A DNA stretch of 64,000 bases from Blastobasis lacticolella (GCA_905147135.1 LR990042.1:434001-498000), one strand, 5' to 3'. Numbered from the stretch's first letter, positions 10,869-21,133 are shown. The notes: generated by a model not told the origin, from the sequence alone. Made by a program: numbers and translations.

Positions 10869-11224
10869 TAAATATGAAGAAAAACTTACTTTTTTGCACC
10901 GAATTAAAAATCGAGGATTAGTTTTTAAAGCTATTGGCAAACATTAGGTTTCTCGTCTCGAGATATCATTTTTGATCTTGGGTTAAGTTCAGTCATAATC
11001 TCGTGTGCATTCTTTTTCCGAGGAACGTCATCAACTGACGTTTCACGAAAGAAAATGCTCACTGCCCGCGCCCCGCACCCCCGCATTCATCCAAGAAAAA
11101 TCACCCTCTCACCTACCGCAGGCGATACACCAGTTAAGTTGTCGACCTTTAAATACTTGATCCATTATTTTTACCGTTTGGCCGCTTTACATTTTTAAAT
11201 TTGATATATAAGATTCTAATTAGT
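10869..11224. other. No recognised feature
   Basis: AT-rich, apart from a GC-rich CCCGCGCCCCGCACCCCCGC tract near 11064. Might be degraded gypsy pol, since the protease frame on its right reads towards it. Confidence 0.3.
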
Positions 11225-11608
11225 AGGCAATAAAATATGACTTATAAGTCCCATATGAGTTAACACTCACTGCCTAACCAGTGTCACCTTCCATTATCAT
11301 ATTAATGCCATTGATTTTAACTGAAATGTTCCACTTTTCATCGATTTCATCATCACTTACTTGATAAATCGCTACTCTTGTAGTGTCAGAATCCGACACG
11401 CCGGACGACGAGGGCTCGCCGCTCACGCGATTTACAAATCGCTTTTTGTGTTCGATGTCGGCACACTTTAGCGATGTGGCCTCTCTTGCGACACACATAA
11501 CATTCGATTTGTTTAAACGAACATTTCTCGGCGTCGCGTCTTCCATCACACCGTGGCCGCGTGGGCAGCGTGCGCCGCCGTCGGCACCGGCGCCGCGCGC
11601 CGCCGCCG
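11225..11608 (-). pseudogene. Ty3/gypsy gag zinc knuckle and protease start (downstream half of a split gene)
   Basis: Read on the minus strand, this encodes a CCHC nucleocapsid knuckle, CYVCRKRGHIAKVC, preceded by a degraded first knuckle (DAEKCSFKQ). A linker and a retropepsin start with the DTG catalytic triplet at about 11274-11282 follow. The codon after DTG is TAG, and a frameshift separates knuckle and protease. The upstream half of this gag lies at 15130-15272, on the other side of the Transib element. Confidence 0.75.
11604..11608. repeat. Left 5-bp target-site duplication CGCCG of the Transib element
   Basis: CGCCG immediately precedes CACTGTG at 11609 and recurs directly after the other end at 15130-15134. 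A GC-rich 5-bp duplication is the known signature of Transib insertion. Confidence 0.85.
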
Positions 11609-12343
11609 CACTGTGCTTCGTAAATCGAGCTCCATACTCATAGAAACTTACTGTGAGATATTAAAAAAAAAATTGTAACGTTGTCAGTGTACCTTCCTCT
11701 ATCCAGCATGAAAGTATAAACGATACAAGTTACTCCGTTCGTGAGAAAAAAAATGTTTTGTTTTTTTTTGTATGGGAGAAAACACTTAAAGTACATTTTT
11801 TCGAAACTTAATGGAACTGATGACATAAAATTCATGCACCTTTCGATGCCGCTTTGCATGTAACAAATATTTGCAGTTTCGAATTTCAGCTGTGTTATAA
11901 TTAAAATCATAAACGTAAAATAAGTAAACTTACCGACCGATTACTTTATATTGTCACTAGTTATCAGACTGCTAATGACTTTAGTTGAAAAACGGTATGG
12001 TTTATGTACTTTTGTGTTTTAAAATAACAAATAATTATTTTAAAGAAACTGGCGATCGCTTTGTATACATTGTCTTTAGATGTGTCTTTGGGTGTGTTCC
12101 CTGATCACTATAATCTGGACGCCTTCAAGGCTAGAGTGAATAGGCTGTTCCTAGACAGGCATGCTCCATCTTCGACCGCATCGTTACCACCAGGTGAGAT
12201 GGCGGTCAAATGCCTGGATAGTCTAAAAAAAAAAAAAAAAAAATGTAGCTACTTATTTTTTAAAATAATCATAGAAATTGCCTTCCGCTTTATTCCTATT
12301 GTCATTATGCCGACCGCTTTGTTAACATTGTCGTTGGTTAATG
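11609..12343 (+). repeat. Left terminal inverted repeat of the Transib element
   Basis: Pairs with 14452-15129 from CACTGTG inwards to GGTTAATG. Differences include a LINE insertion (about 12085-12243) and loss of about 45 bp near 11820 relative to the right repeat. Inside it lie GCGATCGCTTTG (near 12052) and GCCGACCGCTTTG (12309), versions of a subterminal motif also present in the right arm. Confidence 0.85.
12085..12243 (+). mobile_element. LINE 3' fragment inserted in the left Transib repeat
   Basis: Encodes VFPDHYNLDAFKARVNR, the C-terminal tail of an insect LINE reverse transcriptase, then a stop-free run into an A18 tract at 12226-12243. It is absent from the right inverted repeat, where about 45 bp of other sequence stand instead. 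So insertion came after the transposon acquired its repeats, with a small target deletion or later divergence. Confidence 0.75.
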
Positions 12344-12718
12344 TTAACCTTTTACTGACATATAATAACATTAACAAATCCGAACATGGAAAATACTATT
12401 GAAATAAAATAGGTACATTATTTTTGGAACATATGGTGAAAAACCAGAAAAAAACGTTTTTGTGAAAATACTGACTATATTAATATTACAGCAAATATAC
12501 AATTATTACAAATAAAAATACATTTATTATTAATATTAACATCAATGATAATAAAATAAAAGTTATGTACAATTGGGAATGCCAGACATCTTTGTCATTT
12601 AAATAGTCACTAATATTATAATAGCCTTTGTTTGTCAATATAGCCTTAATACATTTTTTATCAATCGTGATGCCTAAAAATACAGTTTTTAGGCATTGAT
12701 GCAAAGTTCCACGAACTC
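12344..12718. other. AT-rich spacer inside the Transib element
   Basis: Between the left inverted repeat and the transposase stop codon. No motif recognised; likely transposase 3' UTR. Confidence 0.4.
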
Positions 12719-14277
12719 CTAACTGAGAGTATCTTCACCATCATCAGAGTCCTCTAAATCCGAGTCCATCATTGATGCACTAACGTCGACAAATTCAATG
12801 TTCTCCTTGTCTACACCAGAATCATCATCAATAATAAGAAGAGGTTTCATATCGTTAGTGATACTTCTTTTTGTTTTATTTCTCAGTACAGGTCTGATGC
12901 TGGACAAGTAGGGATCTGAGGATACAAGGAGACCATTGAAAATGTCTTCGTTTGTCGCTTTACGACAAAATTTACGCGAATGATGCTCTCGGATTTTCTT
13001 GAAATCTTTGTTTCTGGCTTCCGATGCTTCTTCTTATTCGACATTTGCGAAGTGATTTTACCATCTATCATGGTCATAAGCATCGAGTGCTTAATGGTAT
13101 AAGTTCCCATAATAGACGGCTCCAGTGCTGCAATTTTGGCTTCAATCAGAGCATGCTCTTCACTGATATTTAACTTATTTTCATTTTCAAATTTAAAATA
13201 CAGTGGTCTGCAAAACATTGTGGAAGATGGTTTTGGATTCTCCCATATCTTTTCTTCGCCACAAATTAATTGCAGAGGCACAACATACTGGAATCATCTC
13301 CTTCTGCCATCGGTTGCTTGTATAGACTTTGTCCTGAAGCACCATCAAAGCCTTACTTGCAAATTAAAGTGCATTCTTTACCTTCCTGTTCTTGTGCAGA
13401 TTCAAAATGTAAGAAATTTCCTAGCCTTGCTACAGTTTTGTCTAAAATTGCTTGTAGCTTTACTCTTACCCCCCTATCCGTGATTTCTAGGTAATCTTTC
13501 GGGGGATAGCAGTCCTTCTTTGCATTTAAGATGGCATGGTACGTGGTATTCCTTCTTCTTTTGCACAACCTCTTAAGGATATATACTACCACTTTGAAAG
13601 ATTCAACGAGGTCCAAATAGCTAAACCTTTATCAGCGGAATACACGGACATTTTGGTTTTACACTTTAATAGCTCTTTTATCTTTGTAGCCTCTTCGTGT
13701 GTGCTCTCTTCTTCCTCTAGTGCTCAGTAATTAGTTTAATAATATCTGATACATCCTTGTTATTTGCACATAACCCAGTAGCATGAGCAAGAGTGTCAGT
13801 TCCATGCGTTAAAAGTTCACTCACTCGCCTTTTCTTCTGTAGCGGACTTAGATCGGAGAACGGTTTATTTGGACTGACCACTGTGGATATTCCAACATTG
13901 CACATCTCTGGTTTGTAGGATGTTGATGCTCCTTCATTCACACCCAAATCAAAACTGGAACTTGATTGCTGCTCTACTGATGCTAAAGGTGTCATCTTTT
14001 CTTTTATTTCCTCGGGCCATTTTATGTATTCTTGTAGCCATGTCTCGAACTTTTCTATGAATGTATGTCTCATACGATTACACTTTATCCATTTGCTCTT
14101 CAGAGAACACACATAGGTCTGGCAGAAGTGTTTCAATTGTTTCTTTTCATTTTCCGTTAAATTAACACCGTTCACAAACACTTCAAACAATACATTGGGT
14201 TTAGTAAAACAACTATTGATGGCCACAAACATGAAAATGTCTAAATTGGTAGCGAATCCTTCCATCGTGACACACAA
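12719..14277 (-). pseudogene. Transib/RAG1-like transposase, internally deleted and frameshifted
   Basis: Read on the minus strand. The N-terminal frame 14277-13717 ends in an FSDLSPLQKKRR segment typical of these proteins. Next comes KKDCYPPKDYLEI (about 13540), then GFDGASGQSLYKQ with the presumed first catalytic Asp codon at 13344-13346, then ENPKPSSTMFCRPL (about 13230), comparable to the KPNSELCCKPL block of RAG1, and HSMLMTMIDGK. Within 30 bp this jumps to EEASEARNKDFKK (about 13005-13033), which corresponds to the region of the third catalytic residue. The intervening DDE middle with the second Asp, some 300 codons in relatives, is missing. At least three frame changes and two stops are present. 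An acidic tail ends at 12719. Confidence 0.78.
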
Positions 14278-14451
14278 CTTTATAATTATATGGAGTAGTT
14301 AAAGTGCACAAGTGCATTTCTGAACTGAGAGAATTTAACTCAAATATATCCTATTTATGTATATGTACCTACCTAACTACTACCTCCGTTCAATGCAGTA
14401 CTCAATCCAAACCATTTTTGTTATTGTTATCAGTATGTATCGGTATCAGGT

Positions 14452-15129
14452 CATTAACCAACAACAATGTTAACAAAGGGGTCGGCATAATCAAAGCGGT
14501 CGGCATAATGACAATAGGAATAAAGCGGAAGGCAATTTATTTGATTCTTTAAAAAAATAAGACGGTACATTTTTATTGTTATTATAACTGTCAGTAACAG
14601 GTAAAAAAATTCTAAAAACAATGTAAACAAAGCGATCGGCAATTTCTTTGAAATAGTTATTTGTTATTTTAAAATACAAAAGTACATAATCCATACCGTT
14701 TTTCAACTAAAGTCATTAGCAGTCTGATAACTAGTGACAATATAAAGTAATCGGTCGGTAAGTTTACTTATTTTACGTTTATGATTTTAATTATAACACA
14801 GCTGAAATTCGAAACTGCAAATATTTGGTACATGCAAAGCGGCATCGAAAGGTGCATGAATTGTATGTCATCTTGTTCGCCGTGTAGGACACAAAAGTTC
14901 ATGTAAGCACCAGCCCTTCAGTTCCATTACGTTTCGAAAAAATGCACTTTAAGTGTTTTCTCCCATACAAAAAAAACAAAACATTTTTTTTCTCACGGAC
15001 GGAGTAACTTGTATCGTTTATACTTCCATGCTGGATAGAGAAAGATACACTGACGACGTTACAATTTTTTTTTTTAATATCTCACAGTAAGTTTCTATGA
15101 GTATGGAGCTCGATTTACGAACCACAGTG
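14452..15129 (-). repeat. Right terminal inverted repeat of the Transib element
   Basis: Reverse complement of 11609-12343 without the LINE insertion. It ends in CACAGTG at 15123-15129. Three copies of a CAAAG(C/G)GRTCGGC motif lie at about 14475-14486, 14493-14502 and 14629-14640, each next to AACAATGT- or ATAAT-type words. They are candidate transposase-binding repeats. About 45 bp near 14868-14915 are not in the left arm. Confidence 0.85.
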
Positions 15130-15134
15130 CGCCG
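15130..15134. repeat. Right 5-bp target-site duplication CGCCG
   Basis: Directly follows CACAGTG and matches 11604-11608. Confidence 0.85.
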
Positions 15135-15272
15135 CCGCTCCCGCCGCGGCCGCCACCGACCGCGTACACCTGCTGCGTGGCCCCGCTGTCGCGAGCCTAG
15201 CCGGCCTCCGCTGCCGGTCCTGAGTCACGTATTGCCGCTTCCAGCGACAAAGCTAATTCACTCGGGGGCGTG
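15130..15272 (-). pseudogene. Gypsy gag, upstream half of the gene split by Transib
   Basis: Minus-strand frame ELALSLEAAIRDSG, then one TAG, then ATQQVYAVGGGRGG. This is the Ala-rich helix and Gly-Arg linker that precede the nucleocapsid knuckles in insect gypsy gag. The knuckles follow at 11608 and below on the far side of the transposon, in the same orientation and order. Confidence 0.65.
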
Positions 15273-15654
15273 TTTATGATAATTATTATCATTTTTCAAT
15301 TTAATGACGTGGATTAATATTATATTTAATTTTATATGTAGAAATTAGTATTTAAGATCTACATTTAAGTGTTTTTACTGTTATTTTGTGACGTTCATAA
15401 GTTTTTCGTCGAAACCTAATCTGTATAAATGATTTTTGAATTTCAATTTTTGAATTCAAAAGTAAGGATGATTGCATATTTATTTTATAGTTGTGTTGTG
15501 TAACTATATGTATATAATTGAAAAATGGCTACATTAACTATTTGTATATGCGTGGCAGTCGGAACACCATTCTAAAGATGATAGCCAATAGGCTCGACTG
15601 CCCTATCCAAAGGCATTGGATAGAGTTAGCTATAGGCCTTAAATAATGTTACCT
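15273..15654. other. AT-rich stretch, no recognised gene
   Basis: A short palindrome ATGATAATTATTATCAT sits near 15276. Nothing else assigned. Confidence 0.4.
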
Positions 15655-16476
15655 TTTTTTTTTTTTTTTTATGTTACTTAGCAGACAAACAGGCAAGCGG
15701 GCCACCTGATGGAAAGTGGTCACCGCTGCCTATGGACATCGGCAACACCAGGGGAGTCACCAATGCGTTGCCCGCCTCTAAAGAGACCTCTAATATACCT
15801 CTTGAACGATCCCATGTCATAGTCCAAAGGAAACACTGTGGCTGGGAGCTCATTCCACATCCGAATCGTACGAGCGAGAAACGTTCTTTCGAACCTTCGC
15901 GTGGTGACCAACAGAGGGTCTACGTAGTGGGGATGAGTACCCAGCCCACGGCGGGTGGTGCGATGGCGGAATTGTGCTGTGGGCACCAGATCGAAAAGTT
16001 CCTCGGAACACTCCCCATTGTACAGCCGATAGAACACACACAGGGAGCCAAAGTCCCTTCGGTTAGCCAGTGGTTCTAACTTGCTTGTTTGTATGGGATC
16101 GTCGACAATTCGTACGGCGCGTCTCTGTACGGAGTCCAAAGGATTAAGCAGGTCGGCAGTTTCGCCGGCCCAAAGATGGGAACAATACTCCATATGAGGC
16201 CGCACCTGTGCCTTGTACAGCAGCAGGCGCTGCCCTGGGGTGAAGTATCGCCTGGACCGGTTAAGCACGCCAAGCTTTTTCGAAGCCAGTTTGGCCTTAC
16301 CTTCTAGGTGACTCCGGAAGCGCACGTTATCCGATATGTCGACACCAAGGATCCCGATACTTTTTGAAATGGAAAGGGGTGTCCCTTGGAACTTCGGCAC
16401 ATTGACAAAGGGATCCTTTTTGGCGGAAAATGCGCAGACCTGTGTCTTTGAAGGGTTGAATTCCACTAGGTTCACC
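15655..16476 (-). pseudogene. LINE-A copy 3: 3' part of reverse transcriptase
   Basis: One uninterrupted minus-strand frame, 16475 to 15720, from NLVEFNPSKTQVCAFSAKK to the C-terminal stop. A 3' UTR like copy 1 and a T16 run at 15655-15670 (its poly(A)) follow. Truncated 5' in the palm domain just after YADD. It retains the IVDDPIQTSKLEP segment that copy 1 lost, so the deletion in copy 1 is secondary. Confidence 0.9.
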
Positions 16477-16599
16477 TACAAAGTAACCTTACAAATGTTA
16501 CTAACATAACATATAAGTACAATTGTTACTAATATAATACTAACAAGTTATGAATCTATGGTCTGAAATAAATATATTTTCAATTAATTTAATTTAATA

Positions 16600-19140
16600 T
16601 ATCACCAGAATGTGCGTGGACTACGGACTAAAACTGATCGTTTTCTAAGAAATTTGAGACTCAGCAATTATGATATCATTACTCTGACAGAGACATGGTT
16701 GGTGGAGGGAATAACGAACAGTGAGCTGTTGGATAAGAGGTACTTGGTGTGACGTCGATATCGTGAGTATGACTTGATAGGGAAGTCGCGAGGTGGGGGG
16801 GGGGGAGGGTCATAATAGCGGTACGTCGTGATATAGCAGTGACTACTTAGATTGATTGGCAGTATGGCAGTCCAGTGCCGAGGATCTATGGGTTACACTG
16901 TCGTTGCGGAGTAGTTGCCATAAATCCACATACAAGCTACATCTATGCACTCTATACCTTTGTGAGCAGAACCGGTGTTACAACTTTGAGACACAATTAA
17001 GTAATTTCATTGATAAATTGCTACAATTTGACGACCTGAGTGGTTCAATGGTCAACATGCAGCCTGCCACGCAAGAGGTCCCGGGTTCGATTCCCGGCCG
17101 GGCAGAAATTGAAATGATGAATTTTAATTTCTGTTACGGGTCTGGGTGTTCTATATATAATTAGTATGTATTTAAAAAGTATATAAGTAGTTTATCAGTT
17201 ACCTAGCACCCATAACACAAGCTTTACTTACTTTAGGGCTAGATGGCGCTGTGTAAATTAGTAAAAAAAAAAAATTGCCATTAACAATCCGTATATGCGA
17301 ACTATTTTCCAATTATTTTCGATCGGCCTTCCTGGACCCTGAGACTACAACTATCGCTAGTACTAAAGACAGCCCTGATTCAGTCTGCGATATAGCCTCT
17401 ATTATCGTTGATAGGGATCAGGTGTATAAATTATTAAAGTGCCTCGATTTGAGCAAATTACCAGGTCCCGATGGTCCATCAGCATTATTTATTGTTCGTT
17501 GTGCGGCGGAGTTAGCATTACCCGTTGAGTTGCTGTTTCAACGTTCACTTCATGAAGGCGCTATGCCATCTGGAAATCCGCTTTCATCGCGCCTATCCAT
17601 AAAAAGGGGTTAAAAGATGCGGTTGAGAACTATAGACCTATTTCCAAACTCCGTTTAATCGCTAAAGTGCTAGAACGAGTTGTTTACAACCAATTATACG
17701 CCTCTATCCAGTCTAGTTTATCCTCTCAACAACATGGATTTTTGAGAAATAGGTCTACTGTGTCTAATCTTTTATTATTTACCGATTATGTCAGTGCCAG
17801 TATGGATAATGGCCATCCAACAGATGCTGTCTACATAGATTACAGCAAAGCCTTTGACCGTATTGACCACGATATCCTCCCGAGAAAAGTTCTTCGTTTG
17901 GGTATTCGTGGCGATCTATTCCGGTGGTTTTCATCTTATGTAAGGAATAGGACACAGGCAGTTGTTCTTAGCGGATATACCTCTTCTTGGAGAGCGGTGC
18001 CATCGGGTGTACCTCAAGGATCCTTGCTGGGCCCACTGCTGTTTGTAATATTTATAAACGACAAAATTGACTGCTTCCCAAATTCCGAATTTGAATTGAT
18101 ATTCAGAACTGTTGACAGCGGTGGTGACGCGTCCTCACTGTAAGAGGATCTATTGAGATGTGATCGATACTGTCACTCCAACAAGCTGTACCTCAATATA
18201 TGTTTTTCAAGAAAGAAACATCTGTATGTTCATGACTATCGCATATCGAATGTATCTTTATCGCGGTCTGACTTCACGCGTGACCTAGGTGTTGTACTTG
18301 ACAGCCAGTTAACATATGAGCGGCACATTGATCAGGTGGTTGCCAGGGCCTCTCGCGCTCTTGGCTTCGTTCTTCGTTGTGGTAAAGCTCTAAAGCGGAT
18401 GAAGACCCTTAAAGTCTTATATTGTGCTTTCGTTAGGAGTCATCTGGAATATGCTAGTCAAATCTGGAATCCCCATTGTAATATCTACTCCAAGCGAATC
18501 AAGAAACTTCAAAGGAAGTTCACTAGATTCCTTAGTTTTAAATTTAAAATCCTTAAAGTAGACTATGATAAACGTTGTGTTCGATTGCATATTTTGCCCC
18601 TCTCCATCCGTAGATATATCGCCGATGTCTCGTTTCTGATGGAGGTTGTTCAATCCAGGGTTGACTGTCCACAGCTTCTGACTGGTATATGCATTGGTGT
18701 GCCATACCATCATTCGCAGTGCAAAAAATTGCTCCATATTTAATTCGCGCGCACGAATTATCGCAAGAATAGCTATTTGCTGCGGTTGGCAAGAGCTTTT
18801 AATGATTTATCTCTTGATGAGCGCTTTGACCTATTCTTTAGTAGCATTCCACTGGTTTAGGGTATCATGGCCAAAAGCTTTTTCTCCAAATATGAAGTTA
18901 ATTAAGTATATCATTGTCTATTTTACATCTATTCTATTTCTTTAATTAGATTTATTTTGTTATGCATTGTATTGTTGTCATTTTTCTCTGATTTGCGTCA
19001 AGTGTAAACTTTTATAAGACTTTTTTCTATGTAAGTTGTGAAATTTAATTGTGGTGTATCCTAATTGGCTAATCGATGTTATGCTATTGTATATTTAATT
19101 GTTGCATGCTGTGAGATATCCAAATAAAATAAAATAAAAT
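16600..19140 (+). pseudogene. LINE-B (jockey/CR1-like) non-LTR retrotransposon, degraded
   Basis: Starts in the endonuclease (YHQNVRGLRTKTDRF, then ITLTETWLVEG) and runs through broken frames to about 17020, where a SINE is embedded. It resumes at 17275 in the linker before reverse transcriptase, so several hundred codons of endonuclease are missing. Reverse transcriptase: [38 protein letters not shown], then [11 protein letters not shown] where the FADD catalytic box should be. The C-terminus reads LARAFNDLSLDERFDLFF in a third frame. The 3' end is an AATAAAATAAAATAAAAT tail at 19122-19140. Dead by frameshifts, deletion and loss of the catalytic Asp pair. Confidence 0.85.
17022..17274 (+). 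mobile_element. tRNA-derived SINE (SINE-G) with tRNA-Gly-like head
   Basis: The head has an A-box-like GTGGTTCAATGG (17041), an anticodon arm GCCTGCCACGC resembling tRNA-Gly(GCC), and a B-box-like GGGTTCGATTCC (17083). The 5' acceptor strand does not pair with the 3' GCCGGGC, so it is not a functional tRNA. The body (GGGTCTGGGTGTTCTATATA..., GCTAGATGGCGCTGTGT) recurs at 57145-57295 and 62425-62600. It ends in A12 at 17263-17274. AAATTGC on both sides (17015-17021 and 17272-17278) could be a short duplication. Confidence 0.8.
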
Positions 19141-19279
19141 ATGGTTTGGCGAGGTCGCTAGCATGATGTAAAATACCGTTAGCGACATATAGTGACCGAA
19201 ACATAAACTAAAAACACTTGTAGTATTTTAAACATTCTACATACATTGTAAGGAGCTTGAACAGAGTATCAGCTGTAAA
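19141..19279. other. No recognised feature
   Basis: Short spacer between the LINE-B tail and a minus-strand gag fragment. Confidence 0.4.
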
Positions 19280-19618
19280 TTAACACGGCTTACTTAGTTT
19301 CTTCAGTAGGACCAGATAATCGCTAACAGTTTGTCCGTCGGTCTGGTAACACAGCCGAAATATTATTCTTTCAGCCATTACCGATCGCTTCGGAGATAGT
19401 TGTTCCTCCACCAATTTGTCAATTTCATCGATCGATACCTCCTCCGGATTGTCGGGATGACACAAATCAATTATGAGATCCAAGGCTTCGGTTCCGACGA
19501 CTGCCACTAAATATTTGGACTGTGGAGTCACTTTTACGTCATTTAACATGGGCCACTGATCCACGTGTAACTTAAACTCCTTCAACCCACCTATTTCCTT
19601 TGCACACTTTTCTACCAT
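19280..19618 (-). CDS. Ty3/gypsy gag N-terminal (capsid) fragment
   Basis: 112 codons on the minus strand starting with ATG at 19618 and ending at a TAA. The pattern is that of insect gypsy capsid: KYLVAVVGTEALDLIIDLC, then VEEQLSPKRSVMAERIIFRL, then GQTVSDYLVLLKKLSKPC, where the frame stops. Nucleocapsid and protease do not follow. The other gypsy pieces at 20335-20660 and 22537-22840 lie upstream of this ATG, in an order that does not fit one element. So this is a separate remnant. Confidence 0.7.
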   Translation of the reverse strand: MVEKCAKEIGGLKEFKLHVDQWPMLNDVKVTPQSKYLVAVVGTEALDLIIDLCHPDNPEEVSIDEIDKLVEEQLSPKRSVMAERIIFRLCYQTDGQTVSDYLVLLKKLSKPC

Positions 19619-19944
19619 GATAATAATAACTTCACACGCGGGAATACACTGAAATTTATCGTTGCCAAATAGTTCATACCGATTGAATAGCGAGAGGATA
19701 ACGTTTAATGAGACGGTCGATTAAGTGACTGGGTCGATTTATTGGCGGGTAGGCGCCGAAACACAATGACGAAGTTTCCTATTGTCGATATCGCCATATT
19801 TAAAAACATAGTGTTAAAAAATAGACCAAAACTAACAAGCTACTGAACAATTTTTTGAAATCTGTCCATAACCTAAATAACTGAGTTATACAATATTTAA
19901 GTATACATATTTTTTCGCGAAATTATTGCTGCCGCGATCTAGCT
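19619..19944. other. Possible gypsy 5' leader, unresolved
   Basis: Lies upstream of the gag start on the minus strand and includes TCGGCGCCTACCCGCC-like sequence (around 19748-19765) that could be a degenerate primer-binding site. No second LTR was found, so this is only a suggestion. Confidence 0.2.
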
Positions 19945-20330
19945 GTGACGTTACCAGGCCGGCAGCCCGGCCGCCACTATGGCGCTAACCACACACTGGT
20001 ACACTTTGTGACTGTATAGGTATTCGGAACCGTAATAGCTAGACACTTGAACTATTCACAAAGTATATGTTCCTATAGCCGCTATAACAACAAAAATAAT
20101 AATAATAAAAAATCTAAAATAAGGGGGGGATACATGAAATGTGATTTTATGGCGTTTTCATAGGTATTTAATTTTTCTCTATCGCGTAGTGGTTAAACTT
20201 ACATGCATCACACTTTGGGAGAGCGGCACTAGTCTAGTGGCAGCGTGCTTGCGAGACCGATAACCGAGGTTAAGCAATGCTCGCAATGATCGAGAACAGG
20301 ATGGCCATAATAAGTTCCATGATTCCGTAT
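19945..20330 (+). repeat. Inverted-duplicate block, left copy, ending in a 5S-rRNA-like SINE head
   Basis: Matches 23500-23860 in reverse orientation over about 370 bp. Shared words are the ATGGCGCTA/TAGCGCCAT box, GTAATAGCTAGACAC, and the segment GCAGCGTGCTTGCGAGACCG...AAGCAATGCTCGCAATG (20242-20287). The last segment is part of the 5S-like SINE (see 23372-23600). It is cut at about 20310 by gypsy protease sequence. Confidence 0.75.
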
Positions 20331-20334
20331 ATTC

Positions 20335-20660
20335 CAGAAATTTACAAATATCGTTATCATTCGAAATATTATTTAATCTAGTAGAAAATGCCAACTGAAA
20401 TGCAGACATAAAATCTCGGCCTAACAATTTGCCACCACTTTTAATAACAAATATTCTAATTTGTTTTGTTTGATTATTGTAAGTCAAATCACATTCGAAA
20501 AACCCCAAGGGCGAAATTTTATGTCCATCATAAAGACACATTTTAACTTTACACTTCTGAAGACTGTAACATGTAACCAATTGTTTGTACAATTCTTCAG
20601 AAATAACAGTTGAACTTGAACCAGAAACCAACTCCATACTAAGATATCGTTTACCTAAGG
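20335..20660 (-). pseudogene. Ty3/gypsy protease fragment with altered active site
   Basis: The minus-strand frame reads SMELVSGSSSTVISEELY, then KVKMCLYDGHKISPLGFFEC, then IRIFVIKSGGKLLGRDFMSAF, a retropepsin fold. The catalytic position, Asp-Ser/Thr-Gly in the family, reads VSG here (Asp to Val), so it would be inactive. The frame also continues into unrelated flanking sequence at both ends (open 20179-20715), which inflates it. Probably the continuation of the gag knuckle at 22537-22840, separated by the 20658-22500 insertions. Confidence 0.72.
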
Positions 20661-21133
20661 CTCGATGTCCACTCATGCAGTGCAGTGCACTGCGCGGCGC
20701 ACCGCGCGGAGCCACGTCACAGTGACAACAAAGAAACCGCTGGTGTTATTCTGGTTTTCCAAGTTAGGCCACGTTCGCACGAGACATTTACGAGAGATTG
20801 TGAGTAAGGCAACGTTTGCACAAGAGCTTTTTCGACGCTTTTACGCGCGAATCTACCGACTCAAATGCAACGAAGGGAAACGTACAACAAGGATACCATT
20901 CATTTTGGACTACTATAATAATTATACAATTTTCAGAGAGACCATTCAATTTCTACCATTTTCGTGAGCGATCGTTTTGAAGTTATTTCAGTTTTTAGTT
21001 TGACAACTGTCATTCACAATGTAGATCGCTACGAGAAGTATAAATTCTCTTCAGGAACTAGTGTTTTAGGACCAACAGTTTCAGAGTTATTACAGTTTTT
21101 AATTTGACAGCTGTCACTCGAAATGAAGATCTC
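20658..21133. mobile_element. MITE-like repeat with satellite units, left part
   Basis: Begins with GGCTCGATGTCCACT and a GCAGTGCAGTGCACTGCGCGGCG block (found reversed at 47290-47341). It contains TTAGGCCACGTTCGCACGAG and GGCAACGTTTGCACAAGAG (reversed at about 45855-45935), then two units of the GACAGCTGTCA satellite (near 21006 and 21108). No protein is encoded. It resumes at 22373 after an RTE insertion. Confidence 0.6.

Larger units (their letters stand above)
11609..15129. mobile_element. Transib (RAG1-like) DNA transposon with long inverted repeats, 3521 bp
   Basis: Both ends are visible. The left begins CACTGTG and the right ends CACAGTG, its reverse complement, so the termini are inverted. 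CGCCG flanks both. The inverted repeats are about 0.7 kb. The interior carries minus-strand remnants of a transposase with the RAG1/Transib DG...G and KPxSxxxCRPL-type motifs. The host site is a gypsy gag whose two halves lie on either side. A LINE 3' fragment sits inside the left repeat. Termini, duplication and repeats are read directly; the superfamily follows from established Transib features (CAC-starting ends, 5-bp GC-rich duplication). The transposase lacks its middle, so this copy would need help in trans. Confidence 0.88.

Noticed and set aside
17031..17106. tRNA-Gly(GCC)-like sequence
   Set aside because: The acceptor 5' strand does not pair with the 3' strand and a SINE body with poly(A) follows; it is a SINE head.
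18096..18102. Sequencing error as the cause of the missing FADD box in LINE-B
   Set aside because: The gap is a multiple of three and the flanking frame stays open for many codons, so a simple base error does not explain it.
20179..20715. Single 178-aa gene
   Set aside because: Only the middle encodes gypsy protease; the N-terminal ~20 and C-terminal ~45 codons read through flanking repeats.
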